Shown one piece after another: positions 22,819 to 32,087 of a stretch of 33,631 bases of DNA. The stretch is from Treponema sp. GTDB taxonomy: Bacteria; Spirochaetota; Spirochaetia; Treponematales; Breznakiellaceae. Location of the stretch: positions 1 to 33,631 of the forward strand of contig WQSF01000020.1 in the NCBI GenBank assembly GCA_009788065.1, written 5' to 3'. Both the position numbers and the translations under genes were made by a program. Below the pieces are notes generated by a model that had not been told where the DNA came from, ran no database searches, and was given only the letters and a program-made list of their open reading frames with translations. Each line of letters begins with the position of its first letter. The stretch's first letter is position 1.

Positions 22819-22923
22819 CTTAAAATTGTTAATTATTATAAACATCACTTTTAAACAGCGTATTACCCGCGATCTCTCACAAGCCTGCGGATATGACCGA
22901 TATTCTGGAAACAGAGGTCAGTC

Positions 22924-23790
22924 ATGCAAAAGAAATCATTAAATCAATTTTATAACTCTTATCGTTCGGGAGACATGGAACGGGAAAATTTCGAAGGCGC
23001 GATTTATACGTTTCTTGTAAATAATCAGGAAAAAACATGTATCAGCCATTGGAATAACGATCTATATGAAGATTTTGTTTCGTGGTTTTATCCGCGTCTT
23101 AAGAAATCGATAGATAATTACCAGGAAATGGGCGCGTCTTTTGAAGCATTTTTAGGCAAATATATGCTTCTTTCCGCAAAAGAATTTCAAATACGCGCAA
23201 CCACAAACAGCATTACCGAATATTCGGCTTGGAGCGCTCAAATTCCTGAAATGTACGTTTACGAAGAAGCGCCTGTTTACACGCATAACAACGCGCAGGA
23301 AATTATATCAAATCTGATAATAGACAGATCCGGCAGAAAAAACACAAGGCGCATTCTGGCATTAATTATAAAATGTTATTGCTGCGTTTCAGATAATTTT
23401 GCGGAAAGAATCGCGCCCTTAATTGGAATGAGTTCAAAAGAATTAATAAAGCTGCTGGATGAAATAAGGGAAATGCGCCAGGAGAAAGACGACCGGATTT
23501 TCAGAATGAAGGAAAGATCGTATTGTCAATATTACAGATGTATTGTTTATGAAAAAAGGCTTATACATACGCGCGAAAACACATCAGAGCATGAAAGATT
23601 AAAATTCCGTCTTGAAAAAGCCAGGGAACGTCTTGAAAAAATGCGTAAGCGAATCTCGGCAATCCGTACAGACGCAACCAACAAACAAGTAGCGGAAATT
23701 TTAGGTATTGCAAAAGGCACTGTAGACGCGAATCTTCACAGATTGAAAACAAGATGGGAAATAATGTCCAAGAAGGCGGAATTAAATTAA
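22924..23790 (+). CDS. protein with sigma-region-4-like C-terminal helix-turn-helix
   Basis: 288 residues; the ATG at 22924 follows GAGGTCAGTC. The first two thirds are helical and charged, with a CYCC cluster near 140 (IIKCYCCVSDNF) and no family I can name. From about 245 to 275 it reads TDATNKQVAEILGIAKGTVD, then ANLHRLKTRWE, a good sigma-70 region 4 or LuxR-type helix-turn-helix. The first part (FLVNNQ, LYEDFVSWFYPRLKKSIDNY) could be a diverged sigma region 2. It probably regulates transcription; whether it is a true sigma factor is open. The ~105 bases before it may contain its own promoter; no clear boxes were seen. Confidence 0.6.
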   Translation: MQKKSLNQFYNSYRSGDMERENFEGAIYTFLVNNQEKTCISHWNNDLYEDFVSWFYPRLKKSIDNYQEMGASFEAFLGKYMLLSAKEFQIRATTNSITEYSAWSAQIPEMYVYEEAPVYTHNNAQEIISNLIIDRSGRKNTRRILALIIKCYCCVSDNFAERIAPLIGMSSKELIKLLDEIREMRQEKDDRIFRMKERSYCQYYRCIVYEKRLIHTRENTSEHERLKFRLEKARERLEKMRKRISAIRTDATNKQVAEILGIAKGTVDANLHRLKTRWEIMSKKAELN

Positions 23791-23803
23791 AACAAACATG
23801 AAA

Positions 23804-24841
23804 TTATACGCTGAATGAAAACACAGACCTTTCATGATAATCCTTGTCAGGTCCGAAAATGCAAGACGGGAAACTTTTTTGATTCGGCGTATCTGGAAAG
23901 CGCTGTGTTTCAAGACAGAATCCTGAATATTTCACATAACATGAGCCTTGTTTGCCGTTGACCGATTTTAAATGGTTTCCCGTGTAGAACTGAACGCCGG
24001 GCTGTGTCGTACTCACTTTCATTAAACGTCCTGAACCGGGTTCATAAACTTCCGCGCACGGGCGTAATTTTCCTGTTTCTCCGTCCACGGCGAAACAATG
24101 ATCATAACCTTTAAACGGCTTAAAGAGCGAACTGCCATTAGTAATTTTTCTTCGCTCTCTAAAATCAAAATGTGTTTTATCAACAGGAATAAGACAGCCC
24201 GTGGGAATACATGATCCGTCTACCTGTACATATTCCGAGGAATTAATTAAAACTTCGTGTGATAGAATATCGCCCTTCCCTTCTCCGGCTAAATTAAAAT
24301 ACGCGTGATTAGTCAAATTTACGGGGCATAATTGATCAACCTTCGCGAAATAATCGCAGATTATCTCGTTGGACTTGGTAAGCCCGTAACATACTACAGC
24401 TTTTAAATTTCCTGGAAAACCGCAGTCGCCGTCCTGGCTTTTCAACTCGAAACGGACATAGACGCCTCCGTCTTCCTCATAGCTTTCTGATTTCCAAAGG
24501 AGTTTATCAAAACCGCGAGGTCCTGAATGGAGAGAATTTTTTCCGTCATTGGCATGCAGATTGTATTTTTTACCCTGAATATAAAAAGACGCGTCTTTAA
24601 TCCGGTTCGCGAAACGTCCGACTGTAACGCCGATAAAAGGTTCGTTATATAAATATCCGTCAAGATTGGAATAACCCAAAAGAACGTCGTCTTTACTTCC
24701 ATTGCGCGAAGGAACAATTAAACTTGTCCATGAAGCGCCGTAATCCGTAAGAGATAATTCTAAATCACCAGCGCTTAAAGTCCAAAGTTTTACTTTTTCG
24801 CCGTTACTCAGAACGCCAAATCTTTTTTTGTTAATTTTCAT
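23804..24841 (-). CDS. galM: aldose 1-epimerase (mutarotase)
   Basis: 345 residues, starting at the ATG at 24841. It shows the GalM landmarks: VTVGRFANRI near 75, HSGPRGFDK, the catalytic histidine in VNLTNHAYFNL near 180, an aspartate region (FAVDGE), QPGVQFYTGNHL, and the catalytic glutamate in FCLETQRFPDTPN near 310. It interconverts alpha and beta anomers of sugars such as galactose or glucose in the cytoplasm. The length is typical. No ribosome site lies before the start and a TATAAT is only 7 bases upstream, so the mRNA may be leaderless. No other galactose genes are adjacent. Confidence 0.93.
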   Translation of the reverse strand: MKINKKRFGVLSNGEKVKLWTLSAGDLELSLTDYGASWTSLIVPSRNGSKDDVLLGYSNLDGYLYNEPFIGVTVGRFANRIKDASFYIQGKKYNLHANDGKNSLHSGPRGFDKLLWKSESYEEDGGVYVRFELKSQDGDCGFPGNLKAVVCYGLTKSNEIICDYFAKVDQLCPVNLTNHAYFNLAGEGKGDILSHEVLINSSEYVQVDGSCIPTGCLIPVDKTHFDFRERRKITNGSSLFKPFKGYDHCFAVDGETGKLRPCAEVYEPGSGRLMKVSTTQPGVQFYTGNHLKSVNGKQGSCYVKYSGFCLETQRFPDTPNQKSFPSCIFGPDKDYHERSVFSFSV

Positions 24842-24848
24842 ATAGTCA

Positions 24849-24854
24849 ATTATA
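24849..24854 (-). promoter_or_regulatory. -10 box of galM
   Basis: TATAAT on the minus strand, 7 bases before the ATG. The -35 is weak (TGTACT, 17 bases further up). The divergent promoter of the next gene lies beside it. Confidence 0.5.
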
Positions 24855-24857
24855 CAC

Positions 24858-24886
24858 TTGCAGGCATGATAAGTACAGGGTACAAT
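24858..24886 (+). promoter_or_regulatory. promoter of the DUF2147 gene
   Basis: TTGCAG (24858-24863) and TACAAT (24881-24886) with a 17-base spacer, about 30 bases before an AAGGAG ribosome site. Confidence 0.6.
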
Positions 24887-24922
24887 TACCGGTATGCGTT
24901 TTTTACATAAGGAGAAAAATTT

Positions 24923-25429
24923 ATGAAGAAAGTAATCGCCGTTTTAATCTGTATTGTCTGTACCGCGTTATGTTTTGCTCAAAGCGACCCTGTAGAAGGT
25001 TATTGGATTAGCATAGACGAAAAAAACAACAGAATTACGGCAGGCTGGCATGTTTATCAGGAAGACGGTAAACTTTTCGGAAAAATTTTATCAACGGCAA
25101 ATGAACCCAGGGGACTAAAAGCGGATAGATGCAAGGAAAGCTATAACGGTTTTCCCATTGCCGGAAAAGTCAATCAAATGCCTCTGGACGGAACACCCTG
25201 GATTTATTCTCTTACAAGAAACAAACCCGGCGAATGGAGCGGCGGCAGTATTATAAACCCTGAAGACGGGAATCATTATAAATGCAAAATTACTTTTCGT
25301 CCGGCGGACGGAAAAAAATACAAATCCGACACTCTGGAAATGCGCGGCGAGATCGGACTCGGCATCGGGCGCAGCCAGTTCTGGCGAAAATCCGATCTCG
25401 AAACCGCGAGCAATTTATGGCCGGATTAA
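24923..25429 (+). CDS. secreted DUF2147-family protein
   Basis: 168 residues; the ATG at 24923 follows AAGGAGAAAAATTT. Residues 1-20 are a signal peptide ending CFAQ. The mature protein has DUF2147 landmarks: DPVEGYWISIDEKNNRITA, DGKLFGKIL, and LEMRGEIGLGIGRSQFWRK near the end. The family forms small beta-barrel-like proteins of unknown function in the envelope. The stop is directly adjacent to that of the convergent beta-barrel gene, leaving no room for a separate terminator. Confidence 0.85.
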   Translation: MKKVIAVLICIVCTALCFAQSDPVEGYWISIDEKNNRITAGWHVYQEDGKLFGKILSTANEPRGLKADRCKESYNGFPIAGKVNQMPLDGTPWIYSLTRNKPGEWSGGSIINPEDGNHYKCKITFRPADGKKYKSDTLEMRGEIGLGIGRSQFWRKSDLETASNLWPD

Positions 25430-26653
25430 TTAAAATTTAAATCTAATTCTTGCTGTTAAGTTGAAGTACCTTCCAAGGCGTTCCCCGGTTATGGGCAGTA
25501 GCGCTTGAAGAGAGTCAGGCGGTATTGGACCGAGTTCGCCGCGGTTTCCGTCCTTGCGGAACAGGTCGCGGTCAAAGGGAATTTGCGCTGAAACAGTCAA
25601 TGTCGCGCCTTGAAACAGATCGCGGCTTACGCTGATTAACGCGCTGAAACTGATGTCGTCAAAACAGGAGATAAGAGTTGTGTTCATGCTGGTAAAATCA
25701 TTAAAACGAACTGTCAAACCTGTGTACAAGTAATGGTTGTTGGAAAAATTTCCGCCGTATCCGTACGCGGTTGACGAAGTTGCGCCGTTGTAAAGATATT
25801 CCGCCAGCACAATCAATTTGCCGTCAACGAATGAATAATCCGCGCCTGCTGAAAAACTAAATCCGTCCCATTCTGTACGCGCTTCGTGGTTGTATGTATA
25901 AAGCGTATCAACATATAATCCGATTTCGATATCCGCTTTCAATGAAAAACCGATACGATGAATACCATAAGAAGATTTAAACGCCTGATTCCCATTCGGC
26001 GTTTCGTATGAATATAGTGATTGAATACTTACCTTATTCCAATGCTTGTCGAATGAAAGCCCGACAAACGAACCCTTGCCCTCGCTTGAAAACGGATTGC
26101 GCGGCGCAGAATAAAACACAAGCAGTTTCATTTCGTCCATGGGATAAAATGACAAGGCGGCGCCAAGCGCGCCGCGAAGACGCGCGTCAGGTTTTAACGG
26201 ATTTCTTGGATTTAAAAAATCCGAAGGCGCCCATATCTGTCCAAAGCCGAAAGGTATGCGCATTAAACCGCCGTCAAAATCGGTTCGTTCGCCGTGAAGA
26301 CGAAAGTAAAGGCGTTCAAGTTCAAGCGCGGCTATGTAATTATCACCCGCGATAAATGCGGAAAAACTCAGCGGATTGTCATTTCCTTTAGAAGCCATTA
26401 ATGCCGCATTTGCCGCGTAATCACCGACGGCGGCAAGCAAATTGACAGCGCCGTAGATTGTCGCCTTATCCCTCAATTTAGCTTGAAAGCGCAGGTTAGC
26501 GTATTCTTCAAGTCCGATAGAAAACACCGGCGCATCCCCTGCACCGATGTTCATTGAGACTGTGGAATCCAGTACACCGGAAATACTTAATTGCGCGTAA
26601 AGACAGTTGAGTGTAAATAACGATAAAATAATTACAAATAAATATTTTCTCAA
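25430..26653 (-). CDS. outer-membrane beta-barrel protein of a Lol-like operon
   Basis: 407 residues from the TTG at 26653, which has GGAGAGG 5 bases upstream; a GTG at 26659 is possible but sits too close to that ribosome site. The signal peptide is RKYLFVIILSLFTLNCLYAQ. The rest is alternating amphipathic strands with aromatic girdles (LSISGVLDSTVSMNI, GLYVDTLYTYNHEAR, HYLYTGLTVRF) and ends in RIRFKF, a terminal phenylalanine typical of BAM-inserted barrels. It is last in the operon and starts inside the end of the LolA-like gene, so it is coupled to it. Probably the outer-membrane acceptor or end product of the pathway. Confidence 0.75.
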   Translation of the reverse strand: MRKYLFVIILSLFTLNCLYAQLSISGVLDSTVSMNIGAGDAPVFSIGLEEYANLRFQAKLRDKATIYGAVNLLAAVGDYAANAALMASKGNDNPLSFSAFIAGDNYIAALELERLYFRLHGERTDFDGGLMRIPFGFGQIWAPSDFLNPRNPLKPDARLRGALGAALSFYPMDEMKLLVFYSAPRNPFSSEGKGSFVGLSFDKHWNKVSIQSLYSYETPNGNQAFKSSYGIHRIGFSLKADIEIGLYVDTLYTYNHEARTEWDGFSFSAGADYSFVDGKLIVLAEYLYNGATSSTAYGYGGNFSNNHYLYTGLTVRFNDFTSMNTTLISCFDDISFSALISVSRDLFQGATLTVSAQIPFDRDLFRKDGNRGELGPIPPDSLQALLPITGERLGRYFNLTARIRFKF

Positions 26654-26655
26654 GA

Positions 26656-27396
26656 TCACCTCTCCAAATTACGCTGGCTAAATACAGAATCCGGTATTGT
26701 CCTGTCCAGAACAACATTGCGCATTACGAATGTTGTCTTTGAATCTTTGCGCATAAGATCGCGCATTTCGCCTTCTACAGGAAAACGTCTGCCGCCGATT
26801 GTTTCCACTCTTTTTAAAGAGTAATCTTTAAGTTTAACGCCTGACAGCGCGTACAGCTCGTAAGCAAGCAGATCGCCGTTTTCTTTATCTATCCATAATT
26901 TGCGTTTTGGATAGCTTTCCGTTCTTTTCCTTGCCGTAAGTTCCAGCGCCCATGAATCTCTTCCGTTGACAATCTCTGAACCTGCAAGAACAGGATCATA
27001 ACGGCTGCTTAGAGTTTCGTTGTTCAATGTATCTTCGTATGACATATCAGAACCCATCATGGATTCTTTTAACATATGGCCGGAGATAAGCATAACCTCT
27101 TCAGTGTCGGGCGAATAAACAAAGAGCCTTCCGTCCCTTTTAAGATACTTTGTACCCCTGTCTTCGGGATTTGTAAATTCGATAAAACTGTGTGTATTGC
27201 CCCTTCCCCACGCTTTCATTACTTTCACATAACGACGGCTGCCGTGTTCTATGATAATTTCGCCTTCGTATTCAATCGTCTGGTAGATTTCATTGTTGTC
27301 GACGCGCGAAAGAAGCTGCTGCGCTGTCGGCGCCTGAGAGAATGCCGACACTGCAATGCTTATTAACAAAACTGATAAAAATAATTTCCTGTACAT
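26656..27396 (-). CDS. LolA-like outer-membrane lipoprotein-sorting protein
   Basis: 246 residues; the ATG at 27396 follows AGGAGGTAATT. Signal peptide at about 1-20 (LFLSVLLISIAVSAFSQ). The mature protein begins with AQQLLSRVDNNEIYQTIEYE and continues with LolA/LolB-type strands (GTKYLKRDGRLFVYSPDTEE, SYPKRKLWIDKENGDLLAYE). Related proteins are annotated as outer membrane lipoprotein-sorting proteins. It would shuttle lipid-modified or hydrophobic cargo from the FtsX-type permeases to the outer membrane. Just two bases separate it from the permease gene. Confidence 0.8.
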   Translation of the reverse strand: MYRKLFLSVLLISIAVSAFSQAPTAQQLLSRVDNNEIYQTIEYEGEIIIEHGSRRYVKVMKAWGRGNTHSFIEFTNPEDRGTKYLKRDGRLFVYSPDTEEVMLISGHMLKESMMGSDMSYEDTLNNETLSSRYDPVLAGSEIVNGRDSWALELTARKRTESYPKRKLWIDKENGDLLAYELYALSGVKLKDYSLKRVETIGGRRFPVEGEMRDLMRKDSKTTFVMRNVVLDRTIPDSVFSQRNLER

Positions 27397-27398
27397 AA

Positions 27399-28670
27399 TT
27401 ACCTCCTAAGAGCTTCTACCGGTTCCACAAACGCGCTTTTAAGCGACGGAAGCAAGGTAAAGATTGACGCTACTACAACACCCATAAGCCACGCGCGTAA
27501 CAATACACTCGGCTTAAATTCAAAGAAAATAGCGTTACTCATCGGCATATCGGCGAATGTATTTCCGAAATGCTCCATAAACCGGATCGGAGAGCCTGCC
27601 ATAACGGCGACTATCGATCCTCCTAATACAACTCCGGCAAGCGCGCCGAACGCCGCCATAAAAATCGATTCAAAGAAAAACACTTTAACAATTTCCGCGC
27701 GGGTCATTCCAAGACATCCCATCATGCCGATTTCTTTGATGCGTTCGTGAATGATCATTACAACCGTATTGATAATTAAAAAACTTGCGACAATCAGGAA
27801 AACAAGAAAAACTGTATTGTATATGGGACCTACCATATCCATAACAGCGACCCAGTAGTTATCTCTCCATTCTGTAACGATATTGTCGCCTCCCAAAAGA
27901 TTCTGAACGCGCGCGGCAATAGCTCCAGCCATGTTGTCATCATCGGCGAAGATAACAAGAGACTGCGTTCCTTCGCCAAGTACAAGCAGACTCTGAAGCC
28001 TTTCAATATCCATTATGATGTAACGCTCGTCAATCTTGATATAATCAAAATTGAAAACGCCGACAATCTGCGGACGCAAAAACTTTTCGGAAAATTGAGC
28101 GGATATTGTTTTAAACATCAATCTGTCGCCTACAGTTAACCCGGATTTCTGCGCGAAAACACGTCCTACCGCGATTTCATTCGCGCCCGGACGCGGCCAG
28201 CGGCCTTCAATTATACCGTCATTGCGATCCGTCAGGTTTAAATGATTCGCCTGAGTTTCTTTTTCAATATCCAGCCCCCACAGCATTGCGTGTTTTACAA
28301 TGCTGTCCTGCAATGTCGCCATCGTAGCTATCCTCGGAAGAACGGCACGTACTCCCGGGATTTGATAAATATCCGAAGCAATTTCATTCCAGCTCTTTCC
28401 GTCGGCTACAGGATATTGTACCGGCATATACTCGCTTTCGTTTTCATATTGCTTTGACACAACCTTAACATGCCCAAGCTCGTAAATCTTTACAGTATCA
28501 AATATACATTTGGTCATTCCGTCTATCATTGATGAATAAACAACGATAAAAAAAACCGCTATTCCTACTGCCGCAAAACAAAAAAGAGTGCGCCTCATGT
28601 TACGCCAAATGTTACGGTAAGCGATTTTTATCAGCGTTCCCGTGCCGCCCGTTTTATATACATTATTCAT
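27399..28670 (-). CDS. FtsX/MacB-type ABC permease (LolC/E-like), second of pair
   Basis: 423 residues from the ATG at 28670, preferred because AGGGGG lies 6 bases upstream; an in-frame TTG at 28691 is less likely. The first helix is at about 30-50 (TLFCFAAVGIAVFFIVVYSS). A large periplasmic domain follows, then three helices at the C-terminus with the FtsX core (IKEIGMMGCLGMTRAEIV). The layout of one plus three helices is that of MacB, LolC and LolE. It works with the LolD-like ATPase encoded upstream. Confidence 0.85.
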   Translation of the reverse strand: MNNVYKTGGTGTLIKIAYRNIWRNMRRTLFCFAAVGIAVFFIVVYSSMIDGMTKCIFDTVKIYELGHVKVVSKQYENESEYMPVQYPVADGKSWNEIASDIYQIPGVRAVLPRIATMATLQDSIVKHAMLWGLDIEKETQANHLNLTDRNDGIIEGRWPRPGANEIAVGRVFAQKSGLTVGDRLMFKTISAQFSEKFLRPQIVGVFNFDYIKIDERYIIMDIERLQSLLVLGEGTQSLVIFADDDNMAGAIAARVQNLLGGDNIVTEWRDNYWVAVMDMVGPIYNTVFLVFLIVASFLIINTVVMIIHERIKEIGMMGCLGMTRAEIVKVFFFESIFMAAFGALAGVVLGGSIVAVMAGSPIRFMEHFGNTFADMPMSNAIFFEFKPSVLLRAWLMGVVVASIFTLLPSLKSAFVEPVEALRR

Positions 28671-28683
28671 TAACAACCCCCTA

Positions 28684-30420
28684 TTATTCAAACCTAAGGC
28701 TTTCTGTTATCGGTTTCTTCACTGCCTGACGCGTCGGTAAAATCGCCACAAGCGACGACAGCAATGTCGCGATAACACCTGAACCGATGATTACTCCTGG
28801 ATTCCACGTACTGCGGAAGATCGCCATGGTACGGAAACCAATCCCGTCGGGCATTAACTCGCCCATCGCTGAAAAATCAATACCGTATTTAACCAGCGGA
28901 TAATTGATAACACAGCCGACTATAATTCCTAAAACCGATCCGATTAATCCAAGAAAACCTGCTTCCAGCATATATGTCATGATCATCTGTCCGTCCGTCA
29001 TCCCCATCGCTCTCATCATACCGATTTCTTTTGTGCGCTCAAGAATCGCAAGCAGAATCGTATTTGAGATTCCAAGGAATGAGAGCAGGAGTAAAAGGAA
29101 AGCCAGAATCTGCGGCATTCCGGTTTGAATCGCTTCATAATTCAGATAATCTTCCATGTATTCCTGCCATGTACGAACGCCAAGCTCGCCCGGCATATTC
29201 AATCCCATCGACGCAAGTCCGCGTTTAAGCGCGGTTTCAATAACAAAGCCGCTCTCGCTCTTTCCGGGAAGCCGGTCATCGGGAACGCCTTTTTCCCTGA
29301 TAATAAGCTCTGTGACAGCTCCTTCAAGCATCATACCTGCCTCATCCTGCAGAACATCAAGCGGAATAAAAGCTGTGTTTCCGTTTGGAAGCGGAGCCGG
29401 TGAATTAATTACTCCTGCGACTTTTACATCAAAAGCTTGATTGATGTGATTAACCGCTCCCGCAAAACCGGCGCGTATCATGGCATCTAAAACTTTGTTA
29501 AGCTGATCCTCGTCAGTTTCAACTAACAGATACGCGTTCATAAAATCAACGTATTCATAAGCGGAATAAACTGTTTCCTTATCTTCGGTCCGCAGGGAAG
29601 GCCATAACTCTCCGTCCCACTTGTCGGCGCGGATAATTTCCGGAGTCGCCCTTATATCGATAACCGCGTTAATGCGAACATCGTTTCTCCCTGACGCGTC
29701 CAGTATAGCCCAGTAACGGTCAAGATCCGCTTTGCTTGCATCCCTCTTTAAAATCATTCTTTCATTACCTTCGCTGGCTTTTAAATCGATATTTATACCG
29801 AACGGATCTTTGGTAACAAGAGACATGTCATAAAGCGACCGTATAAATTCCGCGTCATTGGAATTTGACGTTTCCTGCGAGATGAGTTCTTCCAGTTCCA
29901 TACGGTATGGACGAGTTGGAATCCCGACTTTTAATTTTTCCGCGGCTATTGTTCCAAGCGCGATTTCAAATTTTCCGTTCTGCACGAAGCGGCCGAAATC
30001 AACATACTCGGTGTACCTAAGAACTTCTTTTTCCGAGGCAGGATCGATTCCGAAAAACAATACAGGCGCGTAGCCTGATGTTGAAAATAAAGTGCCGGAA
30101 AAAGTATAACGCGGAGCGCTTACATAACCCTCGTTATTGAGCGCAGCTTTGTATATTTCCCAATCTTTAAAATTTTCATAGCTGGGCATCTCGTCCTTTC
30201 TTTCAAAATAAAGATTTGTCTGCAGTTTTGCCGCGCCCTGCTCAAAATTGACGATATTTCTGCGCGATTCAATCTGCATACCGCCAAGCCAGCTATTAAG
30301 GAAAATGTAAACAGCGACGCTAACCATAATCGCTAAAGATGTAAGTACGGTCTTAACCTTGTGACGGGCAAGATTGCGTAAAGCCATCTTTTTTAATTCC
30401 CATATTCCTGTTAATTTCAT
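28684..30420 (-). CDS. FtsX/MacB-type ABC permease (LolC/E-like), first of pair
   Basis: 578 residues from the ATG at 30420, which has AAGGAG 5 bases upstream; a GTG two codons earlier is poorer. First membrane helix at about 25-45 (VKTVLTSLAIMVSVAVYIFL), then a periplasmic domain of about 380 residues, larger than in its partner, then three helices with the core motif TKEIGMMRAMGMTDGQMI and the closing LPTRQAVKKPITESLRFE. It shares the overall plan with the next gene but is clearly diverged, so the two probably form a heterodimer as LolC and LolE do. Confidence 0.85.
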   Translation of the reverse strand: MKLTGIWELKKMALRNLARHKVKTVLTSLAIMVSVAVYIFLNSWLGGMQIESRRNIVNFEQGAAKLQTNLYFERKDEMPSYENFKDWEIYKAALNNEGYVSAPRYTFSGTLFSTSGYAPVLFFGIDPASEKEVLRYTEYVDFGRFVQNGKFEIALGTIAAEKLKVGIPTRPYRMELEELISQETSNSNDAEFIRSLYDMSLVTKDPFGINIDLKASEGNERMILKRDASKADLDRYWAILDASGRNDVRINAVIDIRATPEIIRADKWDGELWPSLRTEDKETVYSAYEYVDFMNAYLLVETDEDQLNKVLDAMIRAGFAGAVNHINQAFDVKVAGVINSPAPLPNGNTAFIPLDVLQDEAGMMLEGAVTELIIREKGVPDDRLPGKSESGFVIETALKRGLASMGLNMPGELGVRTWQEYMEDYLNYEAIQTGMPQILAFLLLLLSFLGISNTILLAILERTKEIGMMRAMGMTDGQMIMTYMLEAGFLGLIGSVLGIIVGCVINYPLVKYGIDFSAMGELMPDGIGFRTMAIFRSTWNPGVIIGSGVIATLLSSLVAILPTRQAVKKPITESLRFE

Positions 30421-30422
30421 GT

Positions 30423-31109
30423 TCACTCCTTAACGTGATCGTTAACAATCTGCCCGTCGCGGATATTGATAAGGCGGCGCGCAAAATCCATAACCATCTG
30501 ATCATGAGTGGAAAAAATGAACGTCGTCCCTTCGGACTTGTTCAATTCCAGCATTAGTTCAAGAATTTCCTGTCCTATTTTTGAATCAAGATTTGCCGTA
30601 GGTTCGTCCGCAAGAATAAGTTTAGGTTTTTTTACAAGAGCGCGGGCGATTGCGACCCTTTGCTGCTGTCCGCCTGACATTTCCTTGGGACGGCGCTTTG
30701 CCATACCGTCAAGACCTACGTCTTTTAAGACTTTGCCTGTACGTTCCTTTATTTCTTTTTTATCAATGCCCATAAGAGTTAAAGGAAATGAAACATTTTC
30801 TTCTACAGAAAGCACAGGAATCAAATTGTATGCCTGAAAAATAAAACCAATACTTTGCCTGCGCAAAAGAGCCAACTCGTTACGCGTCATATTCGCGGTG
30901 TTTGAACCGCCGATTATAATGTTCCCCGAAGTAATAGTATCAAGACAGCCGACAAGATGCAAAAATGTTGATTTACCGCTTCCCGAAGGACCGGCGATGG
31001 CGGAAAATTCTCCGCTCTTGAATTCGACATTCACTCCGCGCAGGGCGTGAACTGTCTGTCCGTTTAAACCGTAGTCTTTAACTACACTTTCCGCTTTTAC
31101 AACTGTCAT
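30423..31109 (-). CDS. LolD/MacB-type ABC transporter ATPase
   Basis: 228 residues from the ATG at 31109, which follows GGAGGTTAAA; upstream in-frame starts have no such site. Walker A is GPSGSGKST near 40, the Q-loop region is FIFQAYNLIPVLSVEENV, the signature is MSGGQQQRVAIARAL near 140, Walker B is LILADEPTANLD near 163, and the H-loop is FSTHD. These are hallmarks of the LolD/MacB/FtsE branch. It powers the two permeases downstream at the inner membrane. Confidence 0.9.
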   Translation of the reverse strand: MTVVKAESVVKDYGLNGQTVHALRGVNVEFKSGEFSAIAGPSGSGKSTFLHLVGCLDTITSGNIIIGGSNTANMTRNELALLRRQSIGFIFQAYNLIPVLSVEENVSFPLTLMGIDKKEIKERTGKVLKDVGLDGMAKRRPKEMSGGQQQRVAIARALVKKPKLILADEPTANLDSKIGQEILELMLELNKSEGTTFIFSTHDQMVMDFARRLINIRDGQIVNDHVKE

Positions 31110-31152
31110 TTTAACCTCCATTAAGCGCCGCATTAGCAGCGCAGTCAAATCG

Positions 31153-31174
31153 AAAAAGGAAACGAAGTTTCCTT
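31153..31174 (-). terminator. intra-operon hairpin with short T run
   Basis: On the minus strand AAGGAAAC, TTC, GTTTCCTT form a perfect 8-bp stem followed by TTT (five T in a row with the end of the stem). It overlaps the stop codon of the slipin gene. It probably reduces, rather than ends, transcription into the ABC genes. Confidence 0.55.
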
Positions 31175-32087
31175 ATTTATCTCCTTTCTTTATTTCATTC
31201 AAAGCCTGTAAACCAAAAATATCCGTCGTCTTTAGTTCTTCGGTTATCGTATTTGGAACAAGCATCATTGAGTTGCCCGCTTTTAATCCTTCATTCAATA
31301 TCGAAAGAATTTTAAGCTTCATCGCAGGTTCATTGCTCCTGTAAATTTTAGAAGCTTCTTCAAGTTTTTTCGCGATTTCAATTTCAGCTTCCGCAAGCAG
31401 AATACGCCCCTTCTTCTCGCGTTCCGCCTGTGCGACGCGCGAAAGCGAATCCTGCAAGGCCTCAGGAATTTGAATGTCTGTAATCTCGATATGAAGAACT
31501 GTTATTCCCCACTGTGTTGTTTTTTTATCAACATCTTCCTGTATCTGCTTTTCGATAATATCACTGCGTTCAAGAAATGTTGAAAGATCGTGGTTGGAAA
31601 TCGCGTTACGCAGAGCGGTCTTGGAAGAAAGTACAACAGCGTCAATATAATTTTCAACTTCAAGAACAGCTTTCTGCGGATCCCACACAAGCCAGAAACA
31701 AATAGCGTCAACATTTACAGTGACAGAATCGCCTGTTAAAGTTTTCTGCGTTGAAAAATCAGAAACCCTGATTCGGATATCTACAATTTGATTTATTCTG
31801 TCCGCAATGGGAATCAGGAAAAAAAGCCCGGGACCTTTCACCCTGAGGAATTTTCCAAAACGAAGAACGATAGCGCGTTCCCATTCATCGGCTTTGCGAA
31901 TTGAAAAAACCAAAAGCGCGACTAAAAGAAAAATAGCGATACCAGCCCACATCTGCTTTAAGTCTTCCAAATGCAAAGCCGGTTTCTCCGGGATGTGATA
32001 AACCATAGACATAATCGCCGCAACTGCGACAAGCGCGATAAGCCTGATTAAAGCGAGAGTGTAATCAGTCTTTTTCTTCAATTTCAT
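31173..32087 (-). CDS. SPFH/band-7 protein (slipin, stomatin-like)
   Basis: 304 residues; the ATG at 32087 follows AAGGAGGAATTTA and overlaps the end of the gntR-type gene by 4 bases. Two membrane segments lie at about 11-28 (LALIRLIALVAVAAIMSMVY) and 48-63 (AGIAIFLLVALLVFSI). The band-7 domain at about 65-230 shows WERAIVLRFGKFLRVKGPGL, TGDSVTVNVDAICFW, LSSKTALRNAISNHDLSTFL and GITVLHIEITDIQIPEALQD, followed by a coiled coil (AQAEREKKGRILLAEAEIEI). Slipins build membrane scaffolds that organise or protect envelope machinery. Position between a repressor and a Lol-like exporter suggests it supports that exporter. Confidence 0.9.
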   Translation of the reverse strand: MKLKKKTDYTLALIRLIALVAVAAIMSMVYHIPEKPALHLEDLKQMWAGIAIFLLVALLVFSIRKADEWERAIVLRFGKFLRVKGPGLFFLIPIADRINQIVDIRIRVSDFSTQKTLTGDSVTVNVDAICFWLVWDPQKAVLEVENYIDAVVLSSKTALRNAISNHDLSTFLERSDIIEKQIQEDVDKKTTQWGITVLHIEITDIQIPEALQDSLSRVAQAEREKKGRILLAEAEIEIAKKLEEASKIYRSNEPAMKLKILSILNEGLKAGNSMMLVPNTITEELKTTDIFGLQALNEIKKGDK